Origin: UBA6168 sp964508135 | GTDB lineage: Bacteria; Bacteroidota; Bacteroidia; Chitinophagales; Saprospiraceae | Direction: 5' to 3' | Assembly: GCA_964508135.1 (NCBI GenBank) | Contig: CAZDSU010000024.1 | Coordinates: 20,915-84,914, forward strand | DNA: 64,000 nt | Shown here: positions 26,182 to 34,035 of the stretch, piece after piece | Layout of the letters: each line of letters opens with the position of its first letter | How positions within the stretch are numbered: position 1 is the first letter of the stretch | The notes under the pieces: generated by a model | The model's input: only the letters and a program-made list of their open reading frames with translations | Told to the model about the DNA's origin: nothing | Databases searched by the model: none | Program-made: the position numbers and the translations under genes

Positions 26182-27165
26182 CTATGAAGGCGAAAGTACC
26201 TTCTCATTGTACTTGTTTCGATAATCCACCGGCGTTAGGCCCGTTATTTTTTTGAACACATCCCGGAACGCCTTCGTATCCGTGTAGCCTACGTCGAACA
26301 TCACTTCGTTGATGTTCTTGCGGCTCGACTCAAAACTGCGCTTCGCCGCTTCTATTTTCACCCGCTGGATATATTCTACTGCGGTGTTGTTGGTGGCAGC
26401 CTTGAAGCGCCGCTCGAAGCTGCGCCTGCCGATGGCGCATTTTCCCGCCAAATCATCCACCGATATTTTTTCCTTAAAATTTTGCTCGATGAACTCCTGC
26501 GCCTGCCGGATTTCGTCGTCGGTGTGCATTTTTTGCCCCTTGAACATGGCGAAAGGTGACTGGCTCTGACGGTCAAAGTCGAGCACGAAAAACTTGGAGG
26601 CGAGGATGGCCATGTCCCGGTTGGTGTATTTTTCGACGAGGTGCAGCAGCAGGTTCCAGTACGAATTGGCGCCGCCGCTGGAATAAACGCCCTTGTTTTC
26701 GCAGATGATTTTCTGCTCCATCAGGTTCACCTGCGGGAAGCGCCGATGAAACTCGCCCGCAAACAGCCAGTGCGTGGAGCAGGGCTTGCCGTCGAGCAGC
26801 CCAGTGGCTGCCAGCAGGAAGGCGCCGACGCAGAGGCTCGCCACTTCCGCACCGTTTTCGTATTGCGCCAGCACCCACGGGAAAAACGGGCGGTTGACTT
26901 CGATGGCAGTGCTGAGGTCGCCGCTCACCGCCGGGATGATGATGAGGTCGGGCTTGCGGGCGGTCTGCAAAGTAGCGTCGGTGTGGATGCTGAACGCCCC
27001 ACCAGCCAACCGCACTTCGGGCGTCATGCCGACCAGTTGGATGGAAAAAACGGGTGGCTTGCCCTCGCTTTTCAGAAATTCGTTGACCGCTGAAAACATG
27101 TAGCGGGGGTCGGCAACGGCTTCGACGACGGCGGTTTCGGGGACGAGGATGGCTATGTTCTTCAT
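26182..27165 (-). CDS. GlxA-type transcription regulator (DJ-1/PfpI-like plus AraC HTH)
   Basis: This is a 327-residue cytosolic regulator. Residues 1-190 have a DJ-1/PfpI-like fold with Cys112 at the nucleophile elbow (ASLCVGAFLLAATG). Residues 215-318 form the AraC/XylS double helix-turn-helix, including CAIGRRSFERRFKAATNNTA and the conserved VGYTDTKAFRDVFKKITGLTP end. The DJ-1 part probably senses a small molecule without catalysis. The target genes are unknown. The 27.4-kb cluster is transcribed divergently from it and could be a target, which is inference. Confidence 0.9.
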   Translation of the reverse strand: MKNIAILVPETAVVEAVADPRYMFSAVNEFLKSEGKPPVFSIQLVGMTPEVRLAGGAFSIHTDATLQTARKPDLIIIPAVSGDLSTAIEVNRPFFPWVLAQYENGAEVASLCVGAFLLAATGLLDGKPCSTHWLFAGEFHRRFPQVNLMEQKIICENKGVYSSGGANSYWNLLLHLVEKYTNRDMAILASKFFVLDFDRQSQSPFAMFKGQKMHTDDEIRQAQEFIEQNFKEKISVDDLAGKCAIGRRSFERRFKAATNNTAVEYIQRVKIEAAKRSFESSRKNINEVMFDVGYTDTKAFRDVFKKITGLTPVDYRNKYNEKVLSPS

Positions 27166-27272
27166 GTGAGCAAATTTAAGAGGGATTGTCGCAAATGCCC
27201 CTCAGATTTGTCGCAAACGTAACACATTTTGTTTTAAAAGTAGCCACATCTTTGCAACGAAATTTTTCACCA

Positions 27273-27295
27273 ATCGTTCCGGGGGGCGGAACGAT
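27273..27295. promoter_or_regulatory. Perfect palindrome in a divergent promoter region
   Basis: ATCGTTCCG and CGGAACGAT flank a run of G. The site lies between the GlxA-type regulator and the divergent DUF1801 gene. It could be an operator or a hairpin; there is no T-run on either side. Confidence 0.45.
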
Positions 27296-27440
27296 ACTGA
27301 TGGAGCTGCACCAAACTTTTTTGGGAGCCACTTTTGCCACTTTTACTGATAAATTTGGTACGCACTGGCGGTTGAATTTTGTAAAAAACAACACTGCCCA
27401 CATGGACACCAGCAAAATTTTGGACTAAAAATAAAACCGT

Positions 27441-27809
27441 ATGAACACAACTAAGCCCACCAGTATTGACGAGTACATCGCTGGATTTCCGAAGGAGGTT
27501 CAGCAAGTTTTGGAGCAAGTTCGGGCAACCATCAAAACCGCTGCGCCCGATGCGGAGGAAACCATTGCCTACGCTATCCCAACTTTCAAGTTGAAGGGTA
27601 ACCTGGTTCATTTTGCGGCATTCAAAAACCACATCGGCTTTTACGCCACACCGACCGGGCACGGGGAGTTTGCGAAAGAACTTTCTGTTTACCAACAAGG
27701 AAAAGGTTCGGTACAATTCCCGCTCGACCAGCCCATGCCACTTGATTTGATCACTAAAATCGTGAAGTTCAGGGTGCGACAACATCTTGAGAAAGTAGGT
27801 AAAAAATAG
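27441..27809 (+). CDS. DUF1801 (YdhG-like) family protein
   Basis: This 122-residue cytosolic protein matches DUF1801: SIDEYIAGFPKEVQQVLEQV near the start, IAYAIPTFKLKGNLVHFAAF in the middle, and KNHIGFYATPTG. A few family members have been linked to iron handling, but the function here is not known. It begins a same-strand run of small cytosolic genes (SRPBCC, VOC, VOC fusion, DUF1801), a frequent Bacteroidota neighbourhood. Confidence 0.82.
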   Translation: MNTTKPTSIDEYIAGFPKEVQQVLEQVRATIKTAAPDAEETIAYAIPTFKLKGNLVHFAAFKNHIGFYATPTGHGEFAKELSVYQQGKGSVQFPLDQPMPLDLITKIVKFRVRQHLEKVGKK

Positions 27810-27859
27810 CACAGGCAGTCAATCAATTTTGGACATGAAGCCCAGCTAAATAATAAACA

Positions 27860-28294
27860 ATGAAAAAACTCAATTTCTCCATCCACATCAACGCTCCACG
27901 AGAGCGAGTATGGCAAATCCTCTGGGACGACACCACCTACCGCCAGTGGGCGGCTGTTTTTCACGAAGGCTCCTACGCCGAAAGCGACTGGGAGGAGGGC
28001 AGCAGAATACTGTTCCTTTCGGGTGGCAATGGCATGATAAGCCGAATTGCCCGCCTCGTCCCCAATGAGGTCATGACGTTTGAGCACCTGGGCGAAGTGA
28101 AGGCTGGGGTAGAAGATTTCGACAGTGCCGAGGTACAGGTCTGGAAAGGTGCTTTGGAGCACTACGCACTTTCGGAACGGGAAGGCGGCACGGAACTCAG
28201 CGTCGAACTGGACAGCGACGACGTGTTTGCCGACTATTTCTCAAAGACTTTCCCAAAGGCTTTGGCGAGGGTAAAAGAACTCGCCGAGGCGTAA
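27860..28294 (+). CDS. SRPBCC (START/AHSA1-like) domain protein
   Basis: This is a 144-residue single-domain protein. The start, LNFSIHINAPRERVWQILWD, is the classical AHSA1/START beginning, and the family ends in a long C-terminal helix (SKTFPKALARVKELAEA here). The fold makes a hydrophobic cavity for ligands; the ligand is unknown. It lies 50 bases after the DUF1801 gene and 40 before a VOC gene, so an operon is likely. Confidence 0.85.
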   Translation: MKKLNFSIHINAPRERVWQILWDDTTYRQWAAVFHEGSYAESDWEEGSRILFLSGGNGMISRIARLVPNEVMTFEHLGEVKAGVEDFDSAEVQVWKGALEHYALSEREGGTELSVELDSDDVFADYFSKTFPKALARVKELAEA

Positions 28295-28334
28295 ATCACA
28301 ATCCATTTTTCTTCACCAATAAAAATTTAAAATC

Positions 28335-28775
28335 ATGGCAAGCGTAAGCACTTACCTCAATTTTCCCCGCAATACGGAGGAAGCGTTCAATTTTTACAAA
28401 ACCGTTTTTGGCGGCGAGTTTTCTGGCGAAATCTCCCGTTTCAGCAGCGCACCCGCACAGGATGGTGCCCCCCCGATGGCCGAAGCCGACAAAAACCTCG
28501 TGATGCACATTGCCCTGCCCATCCTCGGCGGCGTACATGTGCTGATGGGCACGGATGCCCCAGAAACGATGGGCTTCAACGTGAAATTTGGCAACAATAT
28601 TTACATCAACCTTGCACCGGACACACGGGCGGAAACGAAGCTCTTGTTCGATGCCCTCTCGGCGGGCGGCAAGGTGGAGATGGAGTTGCAGGATATGTTC
28701 TGGGGCGACTACTATGGCAGTTGCGCCGACAAGTTCGGGGTGCAGTGGATGTTCAATTGCGCAGAAAAGGCTTGA
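28335..28775 (+). CDS. VOC (PhnB/glyoxalase-like) family protein
   Basis: This is a 146-residue VOC-fold protein. VSTYLNFPRNTEEAFNFYKT is the standard PhnB-type start, LVMHIALPILGGVHVLMGTD lies mid-protein, and the end DMFWGDYYGSCADKFGVQW fits the same family. VOC proteins bind a metal or a small ligand. The activity cannot be deduced. It lies within the same gene run. Confidence 0.87.
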   Translation: MASVSTYLNFPRNTEEAFNFYKTVFGGEFSGEISRFSSAPAQDGAPPMAEADKNLVMHIALPILGGVHVLMGTDAPETMGFNVKFGNNIYINLAPDTRAETKLLFDALSAGGKVEMELQDMFWGDYYGSCADKFGVQWMFNCAEKA

Positions 28776-28873
28776 GTGAAATTTCAGAACGAAAAAGCAC
28801 TTGACCAATGAATATCTTGAGCTTAACCTTTCTCCAAAAGCCAAAATCTATCACCTTTCACAAAAAAAAGATC

Positions 28874-30178
28874 ATGCAAAAAATCACTCCATTCCTCTGG
28901 TTCGATGGCGAGGCCGAGGAGGCGGCCAAGTTCTACACGACCGTTTTCAAAAATTCAAAAGTGGACAAGGTCTTCCGCCAAGGCGAAAAGGCCCTAACGG
29001 TTGGCTTCCTGCTTGACGGCCAGCACTTCACCGCCCTGAACGGCGGGCCAATGTTCAAGTTCAATCCTTCCGTTTCCTTTTATGTTACCTGCGAAAGAAT
29101 GGAAGAAACCGATGAAGTTTGGCAAAAACTCTCAGACGGGGGCACGGCATTGATGCCGTTGGACAAGTACCCCTGGAGCGAAAAATACGGCTGGGTGAAA
29201 GACCGCTATGGGCTTTCGTGGCAAATCTCCTTCGGAAAATTGGAAGACGTTGGCCATCAAAAATTCACCCCTTCGCTGCTTTTCACGGGAGCGCATTTTG
29301 GCCAAGCTGAGGCCGCACTTGGGCTGTACACGTCCCTCTTCGATGGCTCTTCCGTCACGGGTATTTTGCGCTATGGTGCTGGCGCAGAAGGGCCGGAAGG
29401 CACGGTAATACATGCCCAATTCGCGCTCCACGGCGAGACTTTCATGGTCATGGATGACCCCATGCAGCAGCAGGCGTACACCTTCAACGAAGCCATTTCC
29501 TTTGTGGTCAATTGCGAAGACCAAGCAGAGGTGGACTATTTTTGGGGAAAACTCACTGCCGATGGTGGAGCCGAAAGCCAGTGTGGTTGGCTCAAGGACA
29601 AGTTCGGCGTATCGTGGCAGGTAGTCCCATCTGAACTGTCCAAGCTGCTGGCTGACCCCGACCCTGCACGTGCGCAGCGGGCGATGGGTGCGCTGATGCA
29701 GATGCGAAAAATTGACATCGAAAAGCTGCGCCAAGCCGCCGCCGATGAAAGCAAGACGGTCATCACCATTCAGGCGACTGTCAAAGCACCCATCGGCAAG
29801 GTCTGGCAACTTTGGACGGGGGCAGAACACATCGTCCACTGGAACAACGCCAGCGACGACTGGCACACGCCCAAGGCGACCAACGACCTGTGGGCAGGCG
29901 GCAACTTCAGTTTCACCATGGCGGCGAAGGACGGCAGCTTTAGCTTCGACTTCAATGGCACCTACGACCAAGTGGTTGAAAATCAGCGCATTGAATACAC
30001 CATCGAAGATGGCAGGAAAGTGAATGTCCACTTCTCGGAAGTGGACGGCGGCACTTTTGTCATGGAAAATTTCGAGGCGGAAAACATGAACTCCGTCGAG
30101 CTACAGCGGAGTGGCTGGCAGGCGATTTTGGACAAGTTCAAGAAGTATGCGGAAAGCAATTATACTTTGAGCCATTAG
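28874..30178 (+). CDS. Triple fusion: VOC-VOC-SRPBCC
   Basis: This 434-residue protein has three domains. The first VOC domain (about 1-125) starts KITPFLWFDGEAEEAAKFYT and ends YGWVKDRYGLSWQISF. A second VOC domain (about 135-265) ends CGWLKDKFGVSWQVVP. An AHSA1/SRPBCC domain (about 300-430) starts VITIQATVKAPIGKVWQLWT. These domains are separate genes just upstream, so this looks like a fusion of neighbouring gene types. I chose the ATG at 28874 because the extra N-terminal codons match no family start. Odd: the last five residues (YTLSH) and the stop lie inside the terminal inverted repeat of a MITE-like element. Confidence 0.87.
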   Translation: MQKITPFLWFDGEAEEAAKFYTTVFKNSKVDKVFRQGEKALTVGFLLDGQHFTALNGGPMFKFNPSVSFYVTCERMEETDEVWQKLSDGGTALMPLDKYPWSEKYGWVKDRYGLSWQISFGKLEDVGHQKFTPSLLFTGAHFGQAEAALGLYTSLFDGSSVTGILRYGAGAEGPEGTVIHAQFALHGETFMVMDDPMQQQAYTFNEAISFVVNCEDQAEVDYFWGKLTADGGAESQCGWLKDKFGVSWQVVPSELSKLLADPDPARAQRAMGALMQMRKIDIEKLRQAAADESKTVITIQATVKAPIGKVWQLWTGAEHIVHWNNASDDWHTPKATNDLWAGGNFSFTMAAKDGSFSFDFNGTYDQVVENQRIEYTIEDGRKVNVHFSEVDGGTFVMENFEAENMNSVELQRSGWQAILDKFKKYAESNYTLSH

Positions 30179-30314
30179 GTTTTGTGCAAACAGGGGTTTG
30201 GGGCGTTCCGCCCCAAAAGCCCTCTCCCCCGACGAGCCGCCGGAGGCGGCGAGGAGGGGCTGCGGTGCGGTGCTCAATACTTAATTTGCACAAAACCTAT
30301 TGGCGTCGAGTATA
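30161..30314. mobile_element. MITE-like palindromic element, copy B
   Basis: Ends of about 30 bases pair: the left end has ATTAGGTTTTGTGCAAA and the right end its complement, each bordered by TATACT. The core has GGGGCG-CGCCCC and CCGCCGGAGGCGG hairpins. The left end overlaps the 3' end of the VOC fusion gene. Confidence 0.82.
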
Positions 30315-30327
30315 GTTGAAAGGCGAA

Positions 30328-30362
30328 GTTCGGCGAGGGTTCAAACTCGCCGAACTTTTTTT
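30328..30362 (+). terminator. Strong rho-independent terminator
   Basis: A perfect 10-bp stem (GTTCGGCGAG and CTCGCCGAAC, 8-base loop) is followed by seven T. It closes the 27.4-30.2 kb gene run just after MITE copy B, so the next gene needs its own promoter. Confidence 0.9.
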
Positions 30363-30399
30363 GATGTTTGTACTCATCAAGAATTACATTTACCAAGTC

Positions 30400-30777
30400 A
30401 TGGCAAAATCAAAAAAATCGGATGAAACGCTGGTGGCAAAATACATGCATAAGCTGGAACACCCGCTCAAAGCAGAAATAGAGGCGTTGCGGCAAATCAT
30501 AAAAGCAGCAAATCCAGCCATCTCGGAACGCATAAAATGGAATGCGCCCAGTTATTATGCACAGGAAGATTTCCTGACATTCAACCATCGTATGGTGGAC
30601 AAAGTACACCTCATATTTCACCATGCCAAAATTGTCGAATTAAACTCCCCCATATTGGAAGGAGATTATAAGGACAGGCGAATGGTTTATTTTAAAAACA
30701 TGGATGCAGTGTTGGCAAATCAGCCCGAACTTGAAAACGTAATAAACAAATTGGTCGAGTTAATACTGGCTGCATAA
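30400..30777 (+). CDS. DUF1801 family protein
   Basis: This 125-residue cytosolic protein is a second DUF1801 member, with KYMHKLEHPLKAEIEALRQI near the start and ISERIKWNAPSYYAQEDFLT. An in-frame ATG at 30316 lies within the terminator stem region, so the ATG at 30400 is the sensible start. A TTTG-19-TACATTTA arrangement between the terminator and the ATG could be its promoter. The function is unknown. The DUF1080 gene follows after 11 bases. Confidence 0.82.
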   Translation: MAKSKKSDETLVAKYMHKLEHPLKAEIEALRQIIKAANPAISERIKWNAPSYYAQEDFLTFNHRMVDKVHLIFHHAKIVELNSPILEGDYKDRRMVYFKNMDAVLANQPELENVINKLVELILAA

Positions 30778-30788
30778 TATAGGATTAC

Positions 30789-31379
30789 ATGAAAAACATC
30801 ATAAGCATATTTCTCATTCTTTGCTACATTGGCGTGGCCCAAGCACAAGGGCCGAACCTGAAAAAGATATTCTCAGGCAAAAACCTGACAGGATGGAAAG
30901 CTCCTGAAAACAACATCTGGTGGACAGCCAAAAAAGGATGCTTGACTGCGAAGAGCAGCCCTGAGAAAAAAGGCTCTATTCTCTGGACAGAGCAGCATTA
31001 CAAGGACTTTGTGTTCCAAACTGATTTCAAAATGGGCGATGGGGTAGTTGATTCTGGCGTTTTCCTTCGCTCCGAAAATGACCAAATCCAGATTGGAATT
31101 TCAGGTTCCCTGAAACGGGACATGACCGGCTCGCCCTATATCCCGAATTTAAGATACCCCGTTGAAGCAAAGGGCGTAGCGGATATTTTAAAACCACAGG
31201 GCTGGAACACCTTGAAAATAAAGGCCGTCGAAAAAACTTATACCGTCTGGCTGAATGGCATTGAGGTGATGACGTATATTTCTGAAAATATGCCATTATC
31301 CGGCCCCATCGGCTTGCAATTACACCCTGGAAATGAGATGACTATCCATTTTAAGCATATCGTTCTGGCTGAACTTTAG
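30789..31379 (+). CDS. DUF1080 (3-keto-disaccharide hydrolase-like) exported protein
   Basis: This is a 196-residue protein with a signal peptide (...YIGVAQAQG). The domain matches DUF1080, a concanavalin-like beta-sandwich: IFSGKNLTGWKAPENNIWW, YKDFVFQTDFKMGDG, SGVFLRSEND, and the end PLSGPIGLQLHPG. Some DUF1080 proteins cleave 3-keto-glycosides; binding-only roles are also possible. It follows the DUF1801 gene closely, although the two have no obvious link. Confidence 0.85.
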   Translation: MKNIISIFLILCYIGVAQAQGPNLKKIFSGKNLTGWKAPENNIWWTAKKGCLTAKSSPEKKGSILWTEQHYKDFVFQTDFKMGDGVVDSGVFLRSENDQIQIGISGSLKRDMTGSPYIPNLRYPVEAKGVADILKPQGWNTLKIKAVEKTYTVWLNGIEVMTYISENMPLSGPIGLQLHPGNEMTIHFKHIVLAEL

Positions 31380-31420
31380 GCGGGAACGCGCACGGATATC
31401 AGCCAGTTTCAGCGGGGCAA

Positions 31421-32017
31421 TCAATCACCACGGCTCATCCCCTTCACCATTTTGCTAAAAAACTCCGGCGTCACACCGATGTACGAGGCGATTTGCTTAC
31501 GGGGCAGGCAGTTGACGAGCGAGGGGTATTTTTTGCAAAATTTGCGGTAGCGCTCCTCTGCTGGCAGACTGAGCTTGTCGAGCAGGCGCTGCTGGTTGCT
31601 CACCAGCGAGTTTTCGATGATGATTCGGAAGAAGCGCTCGAACTTCGGAATGTCCACATAAAGCCGCTCCTGGTCTTCTTTTGACAACAAAAGCACGTCG
31701 GTAGGCTCCATTGCTTCGATGTACAGCGTGCCCGGTTTTTGTGCAATAAAACTGTACATGTCCGCAATCCACCAACCGGGCGGTGCAAAGGCCAACACAT
31801 GCTCAAGGCCGTTTTTGTCGAGGTTGTAGCTGCGCAAACAGCCCTGCGTAACAAAAGTGGAATGGCGGCAAACCTCGCCTTCCTGCAAGAGCATTTCCTT
31901 TCTTTTTACGGTTTTTGGCTTCAGCATCGCCACGAAATGCGCCTGCTCATCGTGCGTGAGCTGGATGTGCTTTGCAATGTTTTGGAGAATCAAATTGGTG
32001 TCCATCAAGCTGTTCAT
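31421..32017 (-). CDS. Crp/Fnr-family transcription regulator
   Basis: This is a 198-residue regulator. A cyclic-nucleotide-binding-like domain (about 15-125) contains RKEMLLQEGEVCRHSTFVTQ and GWWIADMYSF. The C-terminal helix-turn-helix (about 165-195) is LPRKQIASYIGVTPEFFSKM. It lacks the FNR cysteine cluster. The ligand is unknown. Its start codon overlaps the stop of the VanX-like gene by four bases, so the two form an operon. Confidence 0.88.
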   Translation of the reverse strand: MNSLMDTNLILQNIAKHIQLTHDEQAHFVAMLKPKTVKRKEMLLQEGEVCRHSTFVTQGCLRSYNLDKNGLEHVLAFAPPGWWIADMYSFIAQKPGTLYIEAMEPTDVLLLSKEDQERLYVDIPKFERFFRIIIENSLVSNQQRLLDKLSLPAEERYRKFCKKYPSLVNCLPRKQIASYIGVTPEFFSKMVKGMSRGD

Positions 32018-32724
32018 TTACACTTCCACACCCAATCGGCGATGGGGAAAGTCTTTGGCTTGTACGAATAATGCCACCACTCCGTCGTCGTGAACTTCAT
32101 GCCCACTGCGGCCATCGTGTTGAGCAGGAGCTTGCGGTTGTCCAGCACCTGCTGCGGGTGGGCGGTGTAGGCGTGGTAGGCTTCTTTTCCAAAAAAATCA
32201 AAGTCGGTGCCCATGTCCAGTTCCTTGCCCTTGCTGTCCACGATGGTCAGGTCGGCGGCCATGCCGCGGTTGTGCATCGAGCCTTTGCGGGGGTCGGCTA
32301 CGTAGCGGGGGTCGGGCACCTTGTTCCAGAGCTTCCACTGGATGGGACGGGGGCGGTAGCAGTCGTACATTTTCAGGCCGTAGCCTTTTTTTTGCAAGGT
32401 TTTGTGCGCTTTCAAGAGCGCCTTCGCCACCGCCGGACGGAAGAAACAGCGAGGGCATTCGTACATTTTTTCCTTCACAAAATTGTTGTCGGTGGCATAG
32501 CGCAAATCGAGCAAGATGGTCGGGTCGAGGCGGGTGATTTCCGTCCACTGCGTGGTGTCGTAGTCAATGGCTTCGGTCGGCGATGGACGGTGGAAGGTGG
32601 ACGGTGGACGGCTTTCGCTGGTGTCCTTTACGATTGGCGCTAGCGAGTCAGGAACCACAGGGGTAGGGCGTTTGCTGCCGCAATTGACGAGCAGGAGGAG
32701 TAGGCTGAGTGCGAAATATTTCAT
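32014..32724 (-). CDS. D-Ala-D-Ala dipeptidase-like lipoprotein (VanX/DdpX, M15)
   Basis: This is a 236-residue lipoprotein with lipobox LVNC (Cys15). The M15D peptidase domain (about 62-236) has Arg124 in YDCYRPRPIQ and zinc ligands His151 and Asp158 (SMHNRGMAADLTI) and His218 (TEWWHYS), with catalytic Glu215. These enzymes cut D-Ala-D-Ala dipeptide in the periplasm, for cell-wall recycling. Odd: the N-terminal linker (about 38-48, SRPPSTFHRPS) is encoded by a GGTGGAC-type heptamer run, apparently an in-frame repeat insertion. Confidence 0.9.
   Translation of the reverse strand: MKYFALSLLLLLVNCGSKRPTPVVPDSLAPIVKDTSESRPPSTFHRPSPTEAIDYDTTQWTEITRLDPTILLDLRYATDNNFVKEKMYECPRCFFRPAVAKALLKAHKTLQKKGYGLKMYDCYRPRPIQWKLWNKVPDPRYVADPRKGSMHNRGMAADLTIVDSKGKELDMGTDFDFFGKEAYHAYTAHPQQVLDNRKLLLNTMAAVGMKFTTTEWWHYSYKPKTFPIADWVWKCK
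32582..32612. repeat. GGTGGAC heptamer repeat inside the VanX-like gene
   Basis: Four units (GATGGAC, GGTGGAA, GGTGGAC, GGTGGAC) are spaced exactly 7 bp and read through in frame within the linker after the lipobox. Confidence 0.8.
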
Positions 32725-32935
32725 CGAATAACCATTTTGACCGCAAGTTCGTCATTTTTGAAAAACTGCTTGTCCATCTTTAAAACAACCGTTTGCCGAA
32801 AATAAATGTTAGACTCCGTGTGTTCAATGGCCGCCAAGTGCACGTCGCTGTGTCATTTGAAAAACAATGCGTCGAAAATTGGGCATCGGTAGGCTGTCAA
32901 AAGTCTAACGTCAAAAGTCCACCATCTAAAAATGC

Positions 32936-32943
32936 TACCTTTG
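32936..32943 (+). promoter_or_regulatory. Promoter -7-like box of the TraB/GumN gene
   Basis: TACCTTTG matches TAnnTTTG exactly and lies 24 bases before the ATG at 32968. It argues against the upstream in-frame ATG at 32932. Confidence 0.45.
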
Positions 32944-32967
32944 TTTCATAAAATTCAAACTTTGAAA

Positions 32968-33891
32968 ATGAAGTATTTCACCAGTCTGTTCTTTGCTTTC
33001 CTAATTGGATTTGGCCGATTGCTGGCGCAACATGCCGAAGCCCCAGCTACCAAAAGCACCGCACCCACTGCCGAAGAAAACGCCCTGCTCTGGCGCATCA
33101 GTGGCAAGGATTTGGCAACAACCTCGTACCTCTACGGCACCATCCACATGATTGGCAAGGCCGATTTTTTCCTCACGGACAGCACCCGCTCGGCCATTGA
33201 CCGGGCCAAGCTCGTCACCTTTGAAATCAACATGGAGGACATGATGAACCTCCCCGCCCAGATGGGCCTGATGATGAAATCCTTCATGGCCGATGGCAAA
33301 TCCCTCTCCAACCTCCTCAGCAAGGAAGACTATGCCCTTGTGAAGGCGCATTTCGACAAGCAGGGCCTGCCGCTTTTCCTGTTCGAGCGCATGAAGCCAA
33401 TGTTCCTCACCGTGCTGGCCGATGCTGACATGGGTGGCGGTGGCCTCGGTGGAGACGGCGACATGGTGTCCTACGAGATGAAAATCATGGAAATTGCGGA
33501 GCAACAAAAGAAAAAAATGGCCGGCCTCGAAACCGCCGAGTACCAAATGAGCATGTTCGACAGCATACCCTACGAGGCGCAGGCGAAGATGCTCGTTGAG
33601 ACCATCAAGTCGTCCGGCAGCACCGAGGACGGCCAGTTCGACCAAATGGTGGAGCTTTACAAAAACCAGGACATCGTGGGCATGGGTGCCATGATGGGCG
33701 AGGACGAGGGCATCGGCGAGTACGAAGACCTGCTGCTCAACACCCGCAACCGCAACTGGATTCCCATCATGGGCGAAATGATGCTGGCGCAACCCTCGTT
33801 TTTCGCCGTCGGCGCTGGCCATCTTGGCGGAGACCAAGGCGTGGTTTCTTTGCTCCGCAAAGCGGGGTACACGGTGGAACCAGTTAGGTGA
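32968..33891 (+). CDS. TraB/GumN family exported protein
   Basis: This is a 307-residue protein with a signal peptide (MKYFTSLFFAFLIGFGRLLA). The TraB/GumN domain shows TTSYLYGTIHMIGKADFF with His60, and the C-terminal MMLAQPSFFAVGAGHLGGDQ pattern including the second His. Family members are proposed metal-dependent peptidases related to Tiki, but the activity is rarely shown. It is convergent with the TonB receptor gene; a shared terminator lies between them. Confidence 0.88.
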   Translation: MKYFTSLFFAFLIGFGRLLAQHAEAPATKSTAPTAEENALLWRISGKDLATTSYLYGTIHMIGKADFFLTDSTRSAIDRAKLVTFEINMEDMMNLPAQMGLMMKSFMADGKSLSNLLSKEDYALVKAHFDKQGLPLFLFERMKPMFLTVLADADMGGGGLGGDGDMVSYEMKIMEIAEQQKKKMAGLETAEYQMSMFDSIPYEAQAKMLVETIKSSGSTEDGQFDQMVELYKNQDIVGMGAMMGEDEGIGEYEDLLLNTRNRNWIPIMGEMMLAQPSFFAVGAGHLGGDQGVVSLLRKAGYTVEPVR

Positions 33892-34034
33892 TTTACGATT
33901 TACGACTGACGATTGACGATTTACGATTGGGTACATCGGGTAAATTGAAAAGGGGACAGTGTACTTAGCACAGTCCCCTTTTTTATTTTTTGCTGCGACC
34001 CCAATCGTCAGTCGTCAGTCGTAAATCGTCAATC
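33888..34034. repeat. Two inverted heptamer arrays enclosing a terminator
   Basis: The left array (33890-33930) has units such as GATTTAC and GACTGAC. The right array (33998-34034) is its reverse complement. Each begins at the stop codon of one of the two convergent genes. Confidence 0.85.
33947..33991. terminator. Bidirectional terminator
   Basis: A 14-bp stem (AAAAGGGGACAGTG and its complement, one mismatch) is followed by a T-rich run. It serves both the TraB/GumN gene and the TonB receptor gene. Confidence 0.88.
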
Positions 34035-34035
34035 A

